Assembly (NCBI RefSeq): GCF_000314735.2
Contig: NZ_KB375270.1
Coordinates: 620,001 to 684,000, forward strand
Direction of reading: 5' to 3'
Source: Afipia felis ATCC 53690
Lineage (GTDB): Bacteria > Pseudomonadota > Alphaproteobacteria > Rhizobiales > Xanthobacteraceae
DNA length: 64,000 nt
A program made the position numbers and the translations under genes. The notes beneath the pieces are model-generated. The model was not told the DNA's origin and searched no databases. It saw only the letters and a list, made by a program, of their open reading frames with translations. This document shows positions 18,926 to 28,030 of this stretch, piece by piece (position 1 is the stretch's first letter; each line of letters opens with the position of its first letter).

Positions 18926-20248
18926 ATGTCCCGTCTTCTCGATTTGTTAGGCGCGCGCCGCGCTCCGTCTCTTGCGGTGATGGCGCTGGTCTCCGTCAGC
19001 TTTGGCGGATGTAGCGCGGATTACGACTCGCGCTTCTCGGACAACTCCCTCCAGAATCCTTTCGCCTCGCAGCGGTCTGAGACGACCGGTTCGGTGCGCC
19101 AGAACAATTATGCCCAGCGCGAGTTGCCGCAATATTCGCGGCCCGCGACTGCGCCGGTGGTGTCGGCGCCGCTGTCATATCCGGTGGCGCAGGGCTCGTC
19201 GGGTGGTGGGCGCGGTATGTCATCCTACACGCCGCCGGCTTCAAACCCGATCGAGCACACCGGCAGCGTCGCGCCGCGTTCGGTCGCAGCGACCCGTGAG
19301 GGTGGCACGCGGATCATCGTTGGCACCAGCGACACGCTCGAAGGGCTCGCGCGCCGCTACAATGTTTCGACCGCGGAGATCATGCGCGCCAATGGCTATC
19401 ATGGCCCACGTGCGCTTTCGCCCGGACAGTCGCTCATCATTCCGAAGCGCGCCGCTCATGCGGAGGCGCCTGCTCTCAGCCAGGCGCCTGCGACCCGCGC
19501 GGCCGCGATGCCCTCCAGCGTGCACGTTGCTGGTCGTGGCGATACGTTGATGAACATCTCCCGGCGCAATCATATCTCCGTTCAGGAACTGGCGCGGGCG
19601 AACAATCTTCCGGTGACGGCGCAGCTCAAGATCGGCGACCGCATCACCGTGCCATCCTCGTCGAAGACGCTCGCCGTCGCGCAAGCGGCGGCGCAGCCGG
19701 CGCGTCCTGCCGTGGCAGCAGCCCCGCAGCCACAGCCTGTTGCGGCAAAACCGGTGGTGACCGCCGCCGCCGAGCCGGTTCAGAAGGTGCGGATGGCGAC
19801 CGAGACCAAGGAAATCGAGCAGACCCATGCCCAGTCGTCGGTGAAGACAGCCGAGGCCACCAACGCCTTGCCGACCTTCCGCTGGCCAGTGCGCGGCCGG
19901 GTGATTGCGGGCTACGGGGCCAAGACCAACGGCAAGCAGAATGACGGCATCAATGTCGCGGTGCCGGAAGGTACGCCGATCAAGGCGGCGGAAGACGGCG
20001 TCGTGGCTTACTCGGGCAATGAGCTCAAGGGCTATGGCAACCTGATCCTGGTGCGGCACGCCAGCGGATACGTCACCGCGTATGCCCACGCGAGTGAACT
20101 GATGGTGAAGCGCGGAGATACGATCAAGCGCGGCCAGGTCATTGCCAAATCGGGTCAGTCGGGAGAGGTGGGGTCGCCGCAACTCCACTTCGAAATCCGC
20201 AAGGGTTCTTCGCCCGTCGACCCGCTTCAATTCCTCAACGGCGCCTGA
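18926..20248 (+). CDS. LysM/M23 lipoprotein, NlpD/DipM-like, with degenerate peptidase site
   Basis: A 440-residue envelope protein. The lipobox SFGGC places the lipidated Cys at 29. A long Ser/Pro-rich linker leads to LysM 1 (about 126–172), LysM 2 (about 198–243) and a LytM/M23 domain (about 338–425). Zinc ligands are altered: the usual H-x(3)-D reads N339 DGI N343, and the usual H-x-H reads Q419 L H421. Such degenerate LytM proteins (EnvC, NlpD, Caulobacter DipM) activate amidases at division sites and do not cut peptidoglycan themselves. It follows pcm, as nlpD does in many proteobacteria. Confidence 0.9.
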   Translation: MSRLLDLLGARRAPSLAVMALVSVSFGGCSADYDSRFSDNSLQNPFASQRSETTGSVRQNNYAQRELPQYSRPATAPVVSAPLSYPVAQGSSGGGRGMSSYTPPASNPIEHTGSVAPRSVAATREGGTRIIVGTSDTLEGLARRYNVSTAEIMRANGYHGPRALSPGQSLIIPKRAAHAEAPALSQAPATRAAAMPSSVHVAGRGDTLMNISRRNHISVQELARANNLPVTAQLKIGDRITVPSSSKTLAVAQAAAQPARPAVAAAPQPQPVAAKPVVTAAAEPVQKVRMATETKEIEQTHAQSSVKTAEATNALPTFRWPVRGRVIAGYGAKTNGKQNDGINVAVPEGTPIKAAEDGVVAYSGNELKGYGNLILVRHASGYVTAYAHASELMVKRGDTIKRGQVIAKSGQSGEVGSPQLHFEIRKGSSPVDPLQFLNGA

Positions 20249-20260
20249 GCGGCGCCGTTT
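20239..20260 (+). terminator. Hairpin overlapping the stop of the LysM/M23 gene
   Basis: ACGGCGCC and GGCGCCGT form an 8-bp stem with a five-base loop around the stop codon, followed by only TTT. It is a weak intrinsic terminator on its own; a second, stronger hairpin lies just downstream. Confidence 0.4.
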
Positions 20261-20275
20261 CCTTCTCCGCTTGAC

Positions 20276-20310
20276 GAAAAGGGTGACGCATTCCGACGCG
20301 TCACCTTTTC
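20276..20310. terminator. Strong rho-independent terminator
   Basis: GAAAAGGGTGACGC and GCGTCACCTTTTC form a long stem (one bulged G), with A-rich left and T-rich right flanks. It can act in either direction and ends the 18.9–20.2 kb transcript. Confidence 0.7.
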
Positions 20311-20497
20311 TTCACCCGCCATCTGTATACCGACTGCACATCATCGGATCTGCCTCGGCCGACGGGGCAAGACGCTGCTGGCCAGGTAGCGTTCAACGGC
20401 GGTGTTGCTTATTCCCCCGGTCTGGGATTTATTTCGTTCCGCTCGGAACGAGCTCTGGCAGCCGTGTTTGTTGCGGCTGTTGGTTGAGGAAAATGTC

Positions 20498-20740
20498 ATG
20501 CGTATCGTGGCTTTGCTCATTCTGGCTGCGGCTTTTGCCGCGCCCGCGTCCGCCGAACCCACCTTCCTGAAACGCGAACCGCTGGTTCTCCCGCCTTATG
20601 TCTCGGTGCTCGTCGACACCAAGACCTGCGGCGCCGGCATGGTGATGCGGGTGAGGGGTGCGATCGCGGGGCGGGAACGCCAGCGCACCTGCGTGCCGAT
20701 GGGGTCGATCCAGGCCCGCAACGGCGGCGACCTGCTGTAA
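20498..20740 (+). CDS. Small secreted protein (DUF6719-like)
   Basis: An 80-residue protein. MRIVALLILAAAFAAPASA is a signal peptide with an AxA cleavage site. The mature part (EPTFLKREPLVLPPYVSVLV, then KTCGAGMVMRVRG and RQRTCVPMG) has two cysteines that could form a disulfide. It resembles small conserved Bradyrhizobium secreted proteins annotated DUF6719; that match is from memory. The ATG at 20498 has GAGG upstream. It is transcribed alone and followed by a GC-rich hairpin near 20768–20790. The function is unknown. Confidence 0.75.
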   Translation: MRIVALLILAAAFAAPASAEPTFLKREPLVLPPYVSVLVDTKTCGAGMVMRVRGAIAGRERQRTCVPMGSIQARNGGDLL

Positions 20741-20830
20741 GGGCAGGCTGAGTTCAGATCTGACGGCCCCGGAGCGCTGGACGCTCCGGGTTGTGTAGCC
20801 GTCACTCTCTGAAAATCACTTATTCCAGAA

Positions 20831-21826
20831 TTATTTGGCCAGTTTGACGCGATGGCGTCCGGCCAGTTCCTGCACGAATTGCCAGGCGACGCGGCCGGAC
20901 CGCGAGCCGCGGGTGGTGGACCATTCCAGCGCCTCGCGCTCGAGTTCGTCAGGCGGCAGTTTTACGCCATAATGAGCGCAATAACCCTTCACCATCTCCA
21001 GATATTCTTCCTGGCTGCATTTGTGGAAGCCCAGCCACAGGCCGAAGCGGTCCGACAGCGAGACCTTCTCCTCGACCGCTTCGCCGGGATTGATCGCGGT
21101 CGAGCGCTCGTTCTCGATCATCTCGCGCGCGAGCAGATGGCGGCGATTGGAGGTGGCGTAGAGGATGACGTTTTCTGGCCGGCCTTCGATGCCGCCTTCC
21201 AGCACCGCCTTGAGCGATTTGTAGGAGGCGTCCTGGCCGTCGAAGGATAGGTCGTCGCAGAACACGATGATGTGGAATTCGGACTGCCGCAGCAGCGCCA
21301 TCAGTGCGGGCAGGCTTTCGATGTCCTCGCGGTGGATTTCGATCAGCTTCAGCGTGCCGCGCACGCCGTCCATATTGTTGACGGTCGCATGCGCGGCCTT
21401 CACCAGCGAGGACTTGCCCATGCCGCGCGCGCCCCACAACAGCGCGTTGTTCGCGGGCAGGCCGCGAGCGAAGCGCTCGGTGTTCTCGATCAGGATGTCG
21501 CGCATCCGGTCGACGCCCTTCAGCAGGTCGAGCTCGACGCGGCTGACCTTCGGGACCGGGATCAGATGTCCGTTCGGCTGCCAGACGAACGCCTCCGCCG
21601 TGCGCAGCGATTCTGGCGTCGAGACTGCCTGGCTCGATTTCGGCAGGCCGGCCGCGATGGCCTCAAGCGCGCGGGCGATCCGCTCCTCGATTCCCTCCGG
21701 TTTGGCCGTCGCGCGCTTTGCCGCAGCCACCACCGGCTTGAGGGTGCGGGTGCTGCCCTTGGCAGGGGCAGAATTGCGGGCGGGGCGGTTTTTGGAGGAG
21801 GGCGTCTTGCGCGTCGTTTTGGCCAT
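20831..21826 (-). CDS. DUF815-family AAA ATPase
   Basis: A 331-residue P-loop protein with a Lys/Arg/Ala-rich N-terminal tail. Walker A is WGARGMGKSSLVKA and Walker B HIIVFCDDLSFD; ATSNRRHLL and SLSDRFGLWLGF are the sensor-type regions characteristic of DUF815 ATPases. The cellular role is not established. The ATG at 21826 (MAKTTRKTPSSK) is preferred over one at 21892 that adds a Cys/Arg-rich extension. It is divergent from yajC–secDF, a placement common in related genomes. Confidence 0.88.
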   Translation of the reverse strand: MAKTTRKTPSSKNRPARNSAPAKGSTRTLKPVVAAAKRATAKPEGIEERIARALEAIAAGLPKSSQAVSTPESLRTAEAFVWQPNGHLIPVPKVSRVELDLLKGVDRMRDILIENTERFARGLPANNALLWGARGMGKSSLVKAAHATVNNMDGVRGTLKLIEIHREDIESLPALMALLRQSEFHIIVFCDDLSFDGQDASYKSLKAVLEGGIEGRPENVILYATSNRRHLLAREMIENERSTAINPGEAVEEKVSLSDRFGLWLGFHKCSQEEYLEMVKGYCAHYGVKLPPDELEREALEWSTTRGSRSGRVAWQFVQELAGRHRVKLAK

Positions 21827-22015
21827 GATTCCGGTCGTTTCCGTTGATTGTGGCGGCACCCTAAGCGAGCGGCACGCGCCCCGGCAACCCATGGAAATGA
21901 CGGGGTGGCCAGCGTTGCAATTGGGGCGCTGGCCGCTATAGTCCGCGCAAATTTACCCCTCCGAATGGCCTCGAACCGGCCTTCCGCCGGCCAGCCCTAG
22001 CAAGGAATATTGCGT

Positions 22016-22360
22016 ATGTTCATTACCCCTGCCTTCGCCCAGGCTGCCGGAGCTGCCGGCGACACCAACTCCATGCTGATGTCGCTCCTGCCGTTCGCGA
22101 TGATTTTCGTCATCATGTATTTCCTGATCCTGCGCCCGCAGCAGCGCAAGGCGAAGGAGCATGCCAATCTGGTGAAGAACATCCGTCGCGGTGACACCGT
22201 GGTGACCAATGGCGGCCTCGTCGGCAAGGTGACGAAGGTCGTCGACGACGACCAGATCGAGATGGAAGTCTCCGACGGCGTGCGCATTCGCCAGATGCGG
22301 CAGATGATCGCCACCGTCCGCTCCAAGGGCGAGCCGACCTCAGAGGCTGCCGCCAGCTGA
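22016..22360 (+). CDS. yajC: Preprotein translocase subunit YajC
   Basis: A 114-residue single-span protein of the SecDF–YajC holotranslocon. MFITPAFAQAAGAAG opens the protein, one TM helix follows (about residues 24–42, FAMIFVIMYFLILRP), then the conserved QRKAKEHANLVKNIRRGD and a VVTNGGLVGKV beta domain. The ATG at 22016 has AAGGA nine bases upstream; the TTG at 22010 is too close to it. It lies 40 bases before secD. Confidence 0.94.
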   Translation: MFITPAFAQAAGAAGDTNSMLMSLLPFAMIFVIMYFLILRPQQRKAKEHANLVKNIRRGDTVVTNGGLVGKVTKVVDDDQIEMEVSDGVRIRQMRQMIATVRSKGEPTSEAAAS

Positions 22361-22400
22361 GACTGGCGCAAGCCTTCCTGTGACCTGACGGGTTGACCGA

Positions 22401-23999
22401 ATGCTTTATTTTACCCGATGGAAAGCCCTCGCGGTCATTCTCACGGCTCTGGTCGTGTGCCTGTGCGCGGTACCGAACTTCTTCTCGGAAGCGACCGTCA
22501 AGACATGGCCATCCTGGGCGCAGCGCCGCCTCGTGTTGGGCCTCGACCTGCAAGGCGGCTCGCATCTGCTGCTCGAAGTCGATGCCAATTCGGTCAAGAA
22601 GGACAAGCTCGATCAGGTGCGCGACGATGCACGCCGCACGTTGCGCGAGGCCAAGATCGGTTACACCGGGCTCGGCATCAAGGGCGACAATGTAGAGGTC
22701 AGGGTCAAGGAAGCCGATCTTGCGACGGCGCTGTCGAAGCTGCGTGAACTGTCCCAGCCGATCGGCGGCATTCTCGGTGGCAACGGCCAGCGAACGCTGG
22801 AAGTCTCCGACGCGGGAGGTGGCCTGATCCGTCTCACGGTGCCGCAGGCCGCGATTCTCGATCGTGTCCGGCAGGCCGTCGACCAGTCGATCCAGATCAT
22901 CGAAAAACGCGTCAACGAACTCGGCACGGTCGAGCCCCTGATTCAGCGTCAGGGCGTGGATCGCGTGCTGGTGCAGGTGCCAGGTCTGCAGGACCCGACC
23001 CGTCTCAAGGAAATCCTCGGCAAGACCGCGAAGATGGATTTCCGCATGGTCGACACCACCGTGTCGCCCGAGCAGGCGCTGCAGGGACGGGTGCCGCCGG
23101 ATTCCGAAGTGCTGAAGGGTTCCGAGCCGCCGCACATCCCTTATGTCATCAAGAAGCAGGTTCTGGTGTCGGGTGCGGACCTCACCGATGCTCAGCCGAG
23201 TTTCGACCAGCGCACCGGCCAGCCGGTCGTCTCGTTCCGCTTCAACGGCACCGGCGCCCGCAAATTCGCGCAGGCGACCACCGAGAACGTGAAGCAACCC
23301 TTTGCGATCGTGCTCGACAATGAAGTGATTTCCGCGCCGGTCATCCAGGAGCCGATCACCGGCGGCTCGGGGCAGATCTCCGGCAACTTCACGGTGCAGC
23401 AAGCCAACGATCTCGCGATTCTGCTGCGTGCGGGCGCGCTGCCTGCGCCGCTCACGATCATCGAGGAACGCACCGTCGGTCCCGGCCTCGGCCAGGACTC
23501 GATCGCCGCAGGCGAACTCGCATCCTATGTCGGTTCGGTGCTCGTCATCGTGTTCATGACGCTGACCTATCGCCTGTTCGGCCTGTTCGCCAACATTGCG
23601 GTCGCGGTCAACGTCGCGATGATTTTCGGCGTCCTGTCGCTCCTCAACGCCACGCTGACGCTGCCCGGCATCGCGGGCATCGTGCTCACGGTCGGTATCG
23701 CGGTCGACTCCAACGTGCTGATTTACGAGCGCATCCGGGAAGAGGTGCGCCACGGCCGCAACGCGATCTCCGCGATCGACGCGGGCTTCTCGCGCGCGCT
23801 GGCGACCATTCTCGATTCCAACATCACCACCTTCATCGCTGCCGCCGTGCTGTTCTATATCGGCACGGGCCCGGTGCGCGGCTTCGCCGTGACGCTCGGC
23901 ATCGGCATCGTCACCACCGTGTTCACGGCATTCACCGTCACGCGCCTGATCGTCGCCTCCTGGGTGCGATGGAAACGGCCGCAGACCGTGCCGATGTAA
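22401..23999 (+). CDS. secD: Protein translocase subunit SecD
   Basis: A 532-residue RND-fold subunit that uses the proton gradient to pull exported proteins across the inner membrane. It has TM1 at about 9–27, a large periplasmic P1 region containing GLDLQGGSHLLLEVD, VEKRVNELGT-like blocks (IIEKRVNELGTVEPLI) and a C-terminal bundle of five helices (AVDSNVLIYERIREE is the TM4-region signature). Residue count and motif order are normal. secF follows 12 bases later. Confidence 0.96.
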   Translation: MLYFTRWKALAVILTALVVCLCAVPNFFSEATVKTWPSWAQRRLVLGLDLQGGSHLLLEVDANSVKKDKLDQVRDDARRTLREAKIGYTGLGIKGDNVEVRVKEADLATALSKLRELSQPIGGILGGNGQRTLEVSDAGGGLIRLTVPQAAILDRVRQAVDQSIQIIEKRVNELGTVEPLIQRQGVDRVLVQVPGLQDPTRLKEILGKTAKMDFRMVDTTVSPEQALQGRVPPDSEVLKGSEPPHIPYVIKKQVLVSGADLTDAQPSFDQRTGQPVVSFRFNGTGARKFAQATTENVKQPFAIVLDNEVISAPVIQEPITGGSGQISGNFTVQQANDLAILLRAGALPAPLTIIEERTVGPGLGQDSIAAGELASYVGSVLVIVFMTLTYRLFGLFANIAVAVNVAMIFGVLSLLNATLTLPGIAGIVLTVGIAVDSNVLIYERIREEVRHGRNAISAIDAGFSRALATILDSNITTFIAAAVLFYIGTGPVRGFAVTLGIGIVTTVFTAFTVTRLIVASWVRWKRPQTVPM

Positions 24000-24011
24000 G
24001 GAATTGCCGCC

Positions 24012-25070
24012 GTGACAATGCCCCATATCGTTATTCTCGGCCTCGCGGTTTTCATCGTCATTCTGACGGTGCTGTGCGTCTACGGCGTCATTCCCGCGCT
24101 GCGTGTGGTGCCGGACGACACGACGCTGCATTTCATGGACCTGCGGCGCTTCAGCTTTCCGATCTCGGCGGTCCTGTCGATCCTCGCGATCACGCTGTAC
24201 TTTACCCACGGTCTGAATTTCGGCATCGACTTCAAGGGCGGCACGCTGCTTGAAATTCAGGAGAAATCCGGTCCTGCCGATCTCGCCAAGCTGCGCAGCG
24301 ATCTCGGCAAGCTCGATCTCGGCGACGTGCAGTTGCAGCAGTTTGGCGGCCCAGCCAACGTGCTGATCCGTATTGCCGAGCAGCCGGGCGGCGACGCCGC
24401 GCAGCAGGCGGCGGTGCAGAAGGTGCGCGGAACACTGGGCGATTCAGTCGAATATCGCCGCGTCGAGGTGGTCGGTCCGCGCGTATCGGGCGAACTGCTC
24501 GCCTATGGCACGCTGGGCCTGATGCTCGCGATCGTCGGCATCCTGCTTTATCTCTGGTTCCGGTTCGAATGGCAGTTCGCGCTGGGCGCGATGGTCGCCA
24601 ACGTCCACGACATCGTGCTGACCATCGGCTTCATGTCGATCACGCAGATCGATTTCGATCTCACCAGCATCGCGGCGTTGCTCACCATTCTCGGCTATTC
24701 GCTGAACGACACGGTCGTGATCTACGACCGCATCCGCGAACTGCTGCGGCGCTACAAGAAGATGCCGATGGAAGACCTGCTGAACCAGTCGGTGAACTCG
24801 ACGCTGTCGCGCTCGATCATCACCCATGTCACGGTGACGCTGGCCTTGCTCGCGCTGCTCTTGTTCGGCGGCAAGGCGATCCACTCGTTCGCGGCGACCA
24901 TGATGTTCGGCGTCGTGCTGGTCGGCACCTATACGTCGATCTTCATCGCGGCGCCGATGCTGATCTATCTCGGCGTCGGTACGCACCGGATGGGAATTAC
25001 GGGTGAGCCTGACGAGAAGCCCGAGAAACCTGCCAAGTCTGCCAGCTCCTCCAAGTCGTCCAAGCCGTGA
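24012..25070 (+). CDS. secF: Protein translocase subunit SecF
   Basis: A 352-residue partner of SecD. HGLNFGIDFKGGTLLEI is the SecF signature, and VVIYDRIRELLRRYKK with SVNSTLSRSIITH marks the TM4–TM5 region. An extra hydrophobic N-terminal segment (about residues 4–28) precedes the usual TM1, a feature seen in related alphaproteobacteria. The start is a GTG at 24012, eight bases after AAGGA; an ATG lies two codons in. It overlaps the next gene by 4 bases. Confidence 0.95.
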   Translation: MTMPHIVILGLAVFIVILTVLCVYGVIPALRVVPDDTTLHFMDLRRFSFPISAVLSILAITLYFTHGLNFGIDFKGGTLLEIQEKSGPADLAKLRSDLGKLDLGDVQLQQFGGPANVLIRIAEQPGGDAAQQAAVQKVRGTLGDSVEYRRVEVVGPRVSGELLAYGTLGLMLAIVGILLYLWFRFEWQFALGAMVANVHDIVLTIGFMSITQIDFDLTSIAALLTILGYSLNDTVVIYDRIRELLRRYKKMPMEDLLNQSVNSTLSRSIITHVTVTLALLALLLFGGKAIHSFAATMMFGVVLVGTYTSIFIAAPMLIYLGVGTHRMGITGEPDEKPEKPAKSASSSKSSKP

Positions 25071-25450
25071 GCGGGGCCGCGCCTGCGGTTCCGCACTTTC
25101 CGCGCCCGGCGCCGATCGATGCTTATGGGCAGGGCGGGTTCCGCTTCGCCGACATGTCGCATCGTGGCTCGCTGTTGTGCCTGCCGGACGGCATCTGGGC
25201 GTGGCCGGTCACGCAGGCCGGCGAGATCGATGAATCTTCGCTCGCGCGCGTGTTCGAAAACGCGCAGGCCATCGACACGTTGATTCTCGGTACCGGCCGC
25301 GACATCTGGCGGCCCGAGCCTGCCTTGCGCGAAGCACTGCGCGCAGTTCAAATCGTGCTTGACCCGATGCAGACCGGCTCGGCCATCACCACCTACAACA
25401 TCATGCTGGGCGAAGGCCGCCGGGTGGCGGCGGCGCTGATCGCGGTATGA
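25067..25450 (+). CDS. Mth938-like (DUF498) domain protein
   Basis: A 127-residue protein of the Mth938/NDUFAF3 fold: IDAYGQGGFRFADMSHRGSL at the start (seen as YGQGGFRFADM), IDTLILGTGRD in the middle, and the GSAITTYNIMLGEGRRVAAAL end. Human NDUFAF3 and NDUFAF6 are both complex I assembly factors, and here their bacterial relatives are adjacent and overlapping, downstream of secF. A role in respiratory complex assembly or membrane insertion is inference. Confidence 0.87.
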   Translation: MSGAAPAVPHFPRPAPIDAYGQGGFRFADMSHRGSLLCLPDGIWAWPVTQAGEIDESSLARVFENAQAIDTLILGTGRDIWRPEPALREALRAVQIVLDPMQTGSAITTYNIMLGEGRRVAAALIAV

Positions 25451-26310
25451 GCGGGGCCGATGTGAGCGGCGCGGACGACGCCTCCTATTGCGCGCAACTG
25501 GTGCGCGATCATGATTTCGAACGTTACGCGGCGACGCTGTTTGTGCCGCCGCGTGCGCGGCGTCCGTTGCTGGCGCTCTACGCTTTCAACACCGAGCTGC
25601 GCCGCATTCGCGATCATGTCAGCCAGCCGCTGCCGGGCGAGATCCGTCTGCAATGGTGGCGCGACCTGGTCGACGGTGACGCGCGCGGCAGCGTCGAGGC
25701 GAACCCCGTCGCCGCTGAACTGATGGCTGCTGCCGCCAATCACGACCTGCCTCGAAACGAGTTGTCGCGGCTCGTCGATGCGCGGGTGTTCGACCTCTAT
25801 GACGATCCGATGCTGTCGCTCGATATGCTGGAGCGCTATTGCGACGACACGGCAGGGCGATTGTTCAGCCTGAGTGCACGCATTCTCGGCGGGAAGTCCG
25901 ATGCGGTTGGGCACGCCGCGCATCATACCGGCATCGCGCAGGGAATTGTCCGGGCAATCCAGGGATTGCCGCTGCATGCCGCACGCAAGCAGCTTTACCT
26001 GCCGCAGGACGTGTTGAACGAATCCGGTGCGAAGGAAGCGGATCTTTTCGCCGGACGATCCACGCCGCAGTTGCAGGCGGCCATCACGCGTCTGTCGGAC
26101 GTCGCGCGGAGCCATCTCGGCAAGGCGATGGATTTGCTCATTGCGGTGCCTGCGGATGCGAAGCGGATTTTCCTGCCGCTCGCGTTGGTGCGTCGCGCGC
26201 TCGATCTCGCCCGACCTGCGGAGGATCCGTTCGCACTGGTGCCTGTGTCTCGCCTGCGGATGCTGTGGACGCTGTGGCGCGCGTCGAAGTCGGAAGCGTT
26301 TCGCAGCTAG
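25447..26310 (+). CDS. Squalene/phytoene synthase-fold protein (NDUFAF6-like)
   Basis: A 287-residue all-helical protein of the trans-isoprenyl diphosphate synthase family. It has the [18 protein letters not shown] opening, [11 protein letters not shown], a first Asp-rich-like region ([10 protein letters not shown]) and [12 protein letters not shown]. It lacks the full DxxxD sets of true squalene synthases and sits in the secDF cluster away from hopanoid genes, so the NDUFAF6-like subgroup fits better than HpnC/HpnD. Its stop overlaps the convergent trmFO stop by four bases. Confidence 0.8.
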   Translation: MSGADVSGADDASYCAQLVRDHDFERYAATLFVPPRARRPLLALYAFNTELRRIRDHVSQPLPGEIRLQWWRDLVDGDARGSVEANPVAAELMAAAANHDLPRNELSRLVDARVFDLYDDPMLSLDMLERYCDDTAGRLFSLSARILGGKSDAVGHAAHHTGIAQGIVRAIQGLPLHAARKQLYLPQDVLNESGAKEADLFAGRSTPQLQAAITRLSDVARSHLGKAMDLLIAVPADAKRIFLPLALVRRALDLARPAEDPFALVPVSRLRMLWTLWRASKSEAFRS

Positions 26311-27740
26311 GCCGCGTTCGCGACCGCCAACGTGTTTGAAATCCACGCATCCAGATCAGCCAATGCCCGCGCGCTCATCGCCTGCTTTTTGGCGATGGTC
26401 TTTTCATTGCCGCGCAGCCGCGTGCCGTCGGCCTTTTTCGTCGGGTTCTGGGCGAGCGGCGGAAACAGGCCAAAATTGATGTTCATCGGCTGGAACGAGC
26501 GCGGCCCGGCATCGACCGCTTCGATATGGCCGCCGGTGATGTGATTGAGCAGCGCGCCGAGCGCCGTGGTTGGTGGTGGTGGCGCGATGGGGCGTGCGAG
26601 CGCCTCGTGCGCGGCGAACAGTCCGGTCAGAAGTCCGATGCCAGCCGACTCCACATAGCCCTCACAACCTGTCATCTGCCCGGCGAAGCGCAGGCGCGGC
26701 TGAGCGCGTAATCGCAACTGCGCATCGAGCAATTTCGGAGAATTGAGGAATGTGTTGCGGTGCAGACCGCCGAGGCGCGCGAACTCGGCCTGTTCGAGGC
26801 CGGGGATCATGCGCAGCACTTCGGTCTGCGCGCCGTATTTCAGTTTCGTCTGGAATCCGACGATATTGTAGAGCGTACCGAGCTTATTGTCCTGGCGAAG
26901 CTGGACGATGGCATAAGGCTTCACGGTCGGGTTATGCGCATTGGTGAGGCCGACCGGCTTCATCGGGCCGTGGCGCAGTGTTTCAGGCCCGCGCGCGGCC
27001 ATGACTTCGATCGGCAGGCAACCGTCGAAATAGGGCGTGTTGCTTTCCCACTCCTTGAAGTCGGTCTTCTCGCCCGCGATCAGGGCGGCGACGAACGCCT
27101 CGTACTGCTCGCGCGACAGCGGGCAATTGATGTAGTCGGCGCCGTTGCCGCCGGGGCCGACCTTGTCGTAGCGCGACTGAAACCACGCCTTCGACATGTC
27201 GATGGAGTCACGATGCACGATCGGCGCGATAGCATCGAAGAAGGCGAGCGAATCCTCGCCGCTTAGCGCGCGGACGGCATCCGCCAGCGCGGGCGAGGTG
27301 AGAGGGCCGGTCGCAACGATGACGTTGCCCCATTCGGCAGGCGGCAGGCCTGCGATTTCCTCGCGGCGGATCTCGATCAGCGGATGGTCTGACAACGCAG
27401 CACTGACGGCGATGGAAAAGCCTTCGCGATCCACCGCAAGTGCGCCGCCGGCCGGAACCTGATGGGCATCCGCGGAGACCATGATGAGCGAGTTCAGCTT
27501 GCGCAGTTCGGCATGCAGCAGGCCGACAGCGTTGTTCGCGGCATCGTCGGAGCGGAACGAATTCGAGCAGACGAGTTCGGCGAGGCTATCAGTCCGGTGC
27601 GCGTCGGTCGTGCGGGTGGGGCGCATTTCGTGCAGCACGACGCGTTGTCCACGCGTCGCAATCTGCCATGCGGCTTCGGAGCCTGCGAGGCCGCCGCCAA
27701 TGACGTGGACAGGTTCTGTTTTGTGAGAAAGATCGGTCAT
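26307..27740 (-). CDS. trmFO: tRNA (uracil-54-C5)-methyltransferase, folate/FAD-dependent TrmFO
   Basis: A 477-residue flavoprotein that makes m5U54 in the T-loop of tRNAs with methylenetetrahydrofolate. [13 protein letters not shown] is the FAD-binding fold, [11 protein letters not shown] carries one catalytic Cys, and [20 protein letters not shown] carries the second together with the C-terminal FAD contact (seen as [13 protein letters not shown]). It starts at 27740 and is convergent with the 25.4 kb gene. Confidence 0.95.
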   Translation of the reverse strand: MTDLSHKTEPVHVIGGGLAGSEAAWQIATRGQRVVLHEMRPTRTTDAHRTDSLAELVCSNSFRSDDAANNAVGLLHAELRKLNSLIMVSADAHQVPAGGALAVDREGFSIAVSAALSDHPLIEIRREEIAGLPPAEWGNVIVATGPLTSPALADAVRALSGEDSLAFFDAIAPIVHRDSIDMSKAWFQSRYDKVGPGGNGADYINCPLSREQYEAFVAALIAGEKTDFKEWESNTPYFDGCLPIEVMAARGPETLRHGPMKPVGLTNAHNPTVKPYAIVQLRQDNKLGTLYNIVGFQTKLKYGAQTEVLRMIPGLEQAEFARLGGLHRNTFLNSPKLLDAQLRLRAQPRLRFAGQMTGCEGYVESAGIGLLTGLFAAHEALARPIAPPPPTTALGALLNHITGGHIEAVDAGPRSFQPMNINFGLFPPLAQNPTKKADGTRLRGNEKTIAKKQAMSARALADLDAWISNTLAVANAA

Positions 27741-27813
27741 GGCCCAGCACTAAGGCCAGTCGGCTGACAGCGCAACGGCGAGGGTGGGCGTATTTTTGGA
27801 AGCAAAAACAACA

Positions 27814-27837
27814 AACGCCCGCTCAAAGGCGGGCGTT
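27814..27837 (-). terminator. Rho-independent terminator of the DUF1127 gene
   Basis: AACGCCCGC and GCGGGCGTT form a 9-bp stem with a TCAAAG-type loop. On the minus strand it is followed by TTGTTGTTTTT. It lies 35 bases past the stop of the DUF1127 gene and before the trmFO promoter. Confidence 0.75.
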
Positions 27838-27871
27838 CGTCGTAGTCGGTACGATCGTTCAGAAGAACGTC

Positions 27872-28030
27872 TTAGGCGGCCTTGCGATAGGCACCCGCCG
27901 CGACGCGCTCAATGTCGCCACGATCGATGCCGATATCGGCCAGCTCGCGCTCGCTGAGCTCCGAAAGCTCGCGATAAGCGCGATTGTAGTCACGGAACGC
28001 CTTGATGATGCGAACGAGAGAGAGGATCAT
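27872..28030 (-). CDS. DUF1127 small protein
   Basis: A 52-residue peptide, MILSLVRIIKAFRDYNRAYRELSELSERELADIGIDRGDIERVA in outline, with the DUF1127 core SELSERELADIGIDRGDI at residues about 22–40. Such Arg-rich micro-proteins in alphaproteobacteria bind RNA or modulate stress and phosphate or copper responses. The ATG at 28030 has AAGGGTGA eight bases upstream; a longer frame from 28114 is not supported. It is monocistronic with its own terminator. Confidence 0.88.
   Translation of the reverse strand: MILSLVRIIKAFRDYNRAYRELSELSERELADIGIDRGDIERVAAGAYRKAA

Noticed and set aside
22113..24209. 698-codon frame opposite secD/secF
   Set aside because: It is antisense to two clear genes, has a low-complexity Arg/Asp/His composition with no family motif, and arises from codon bias in high-GC DNA.
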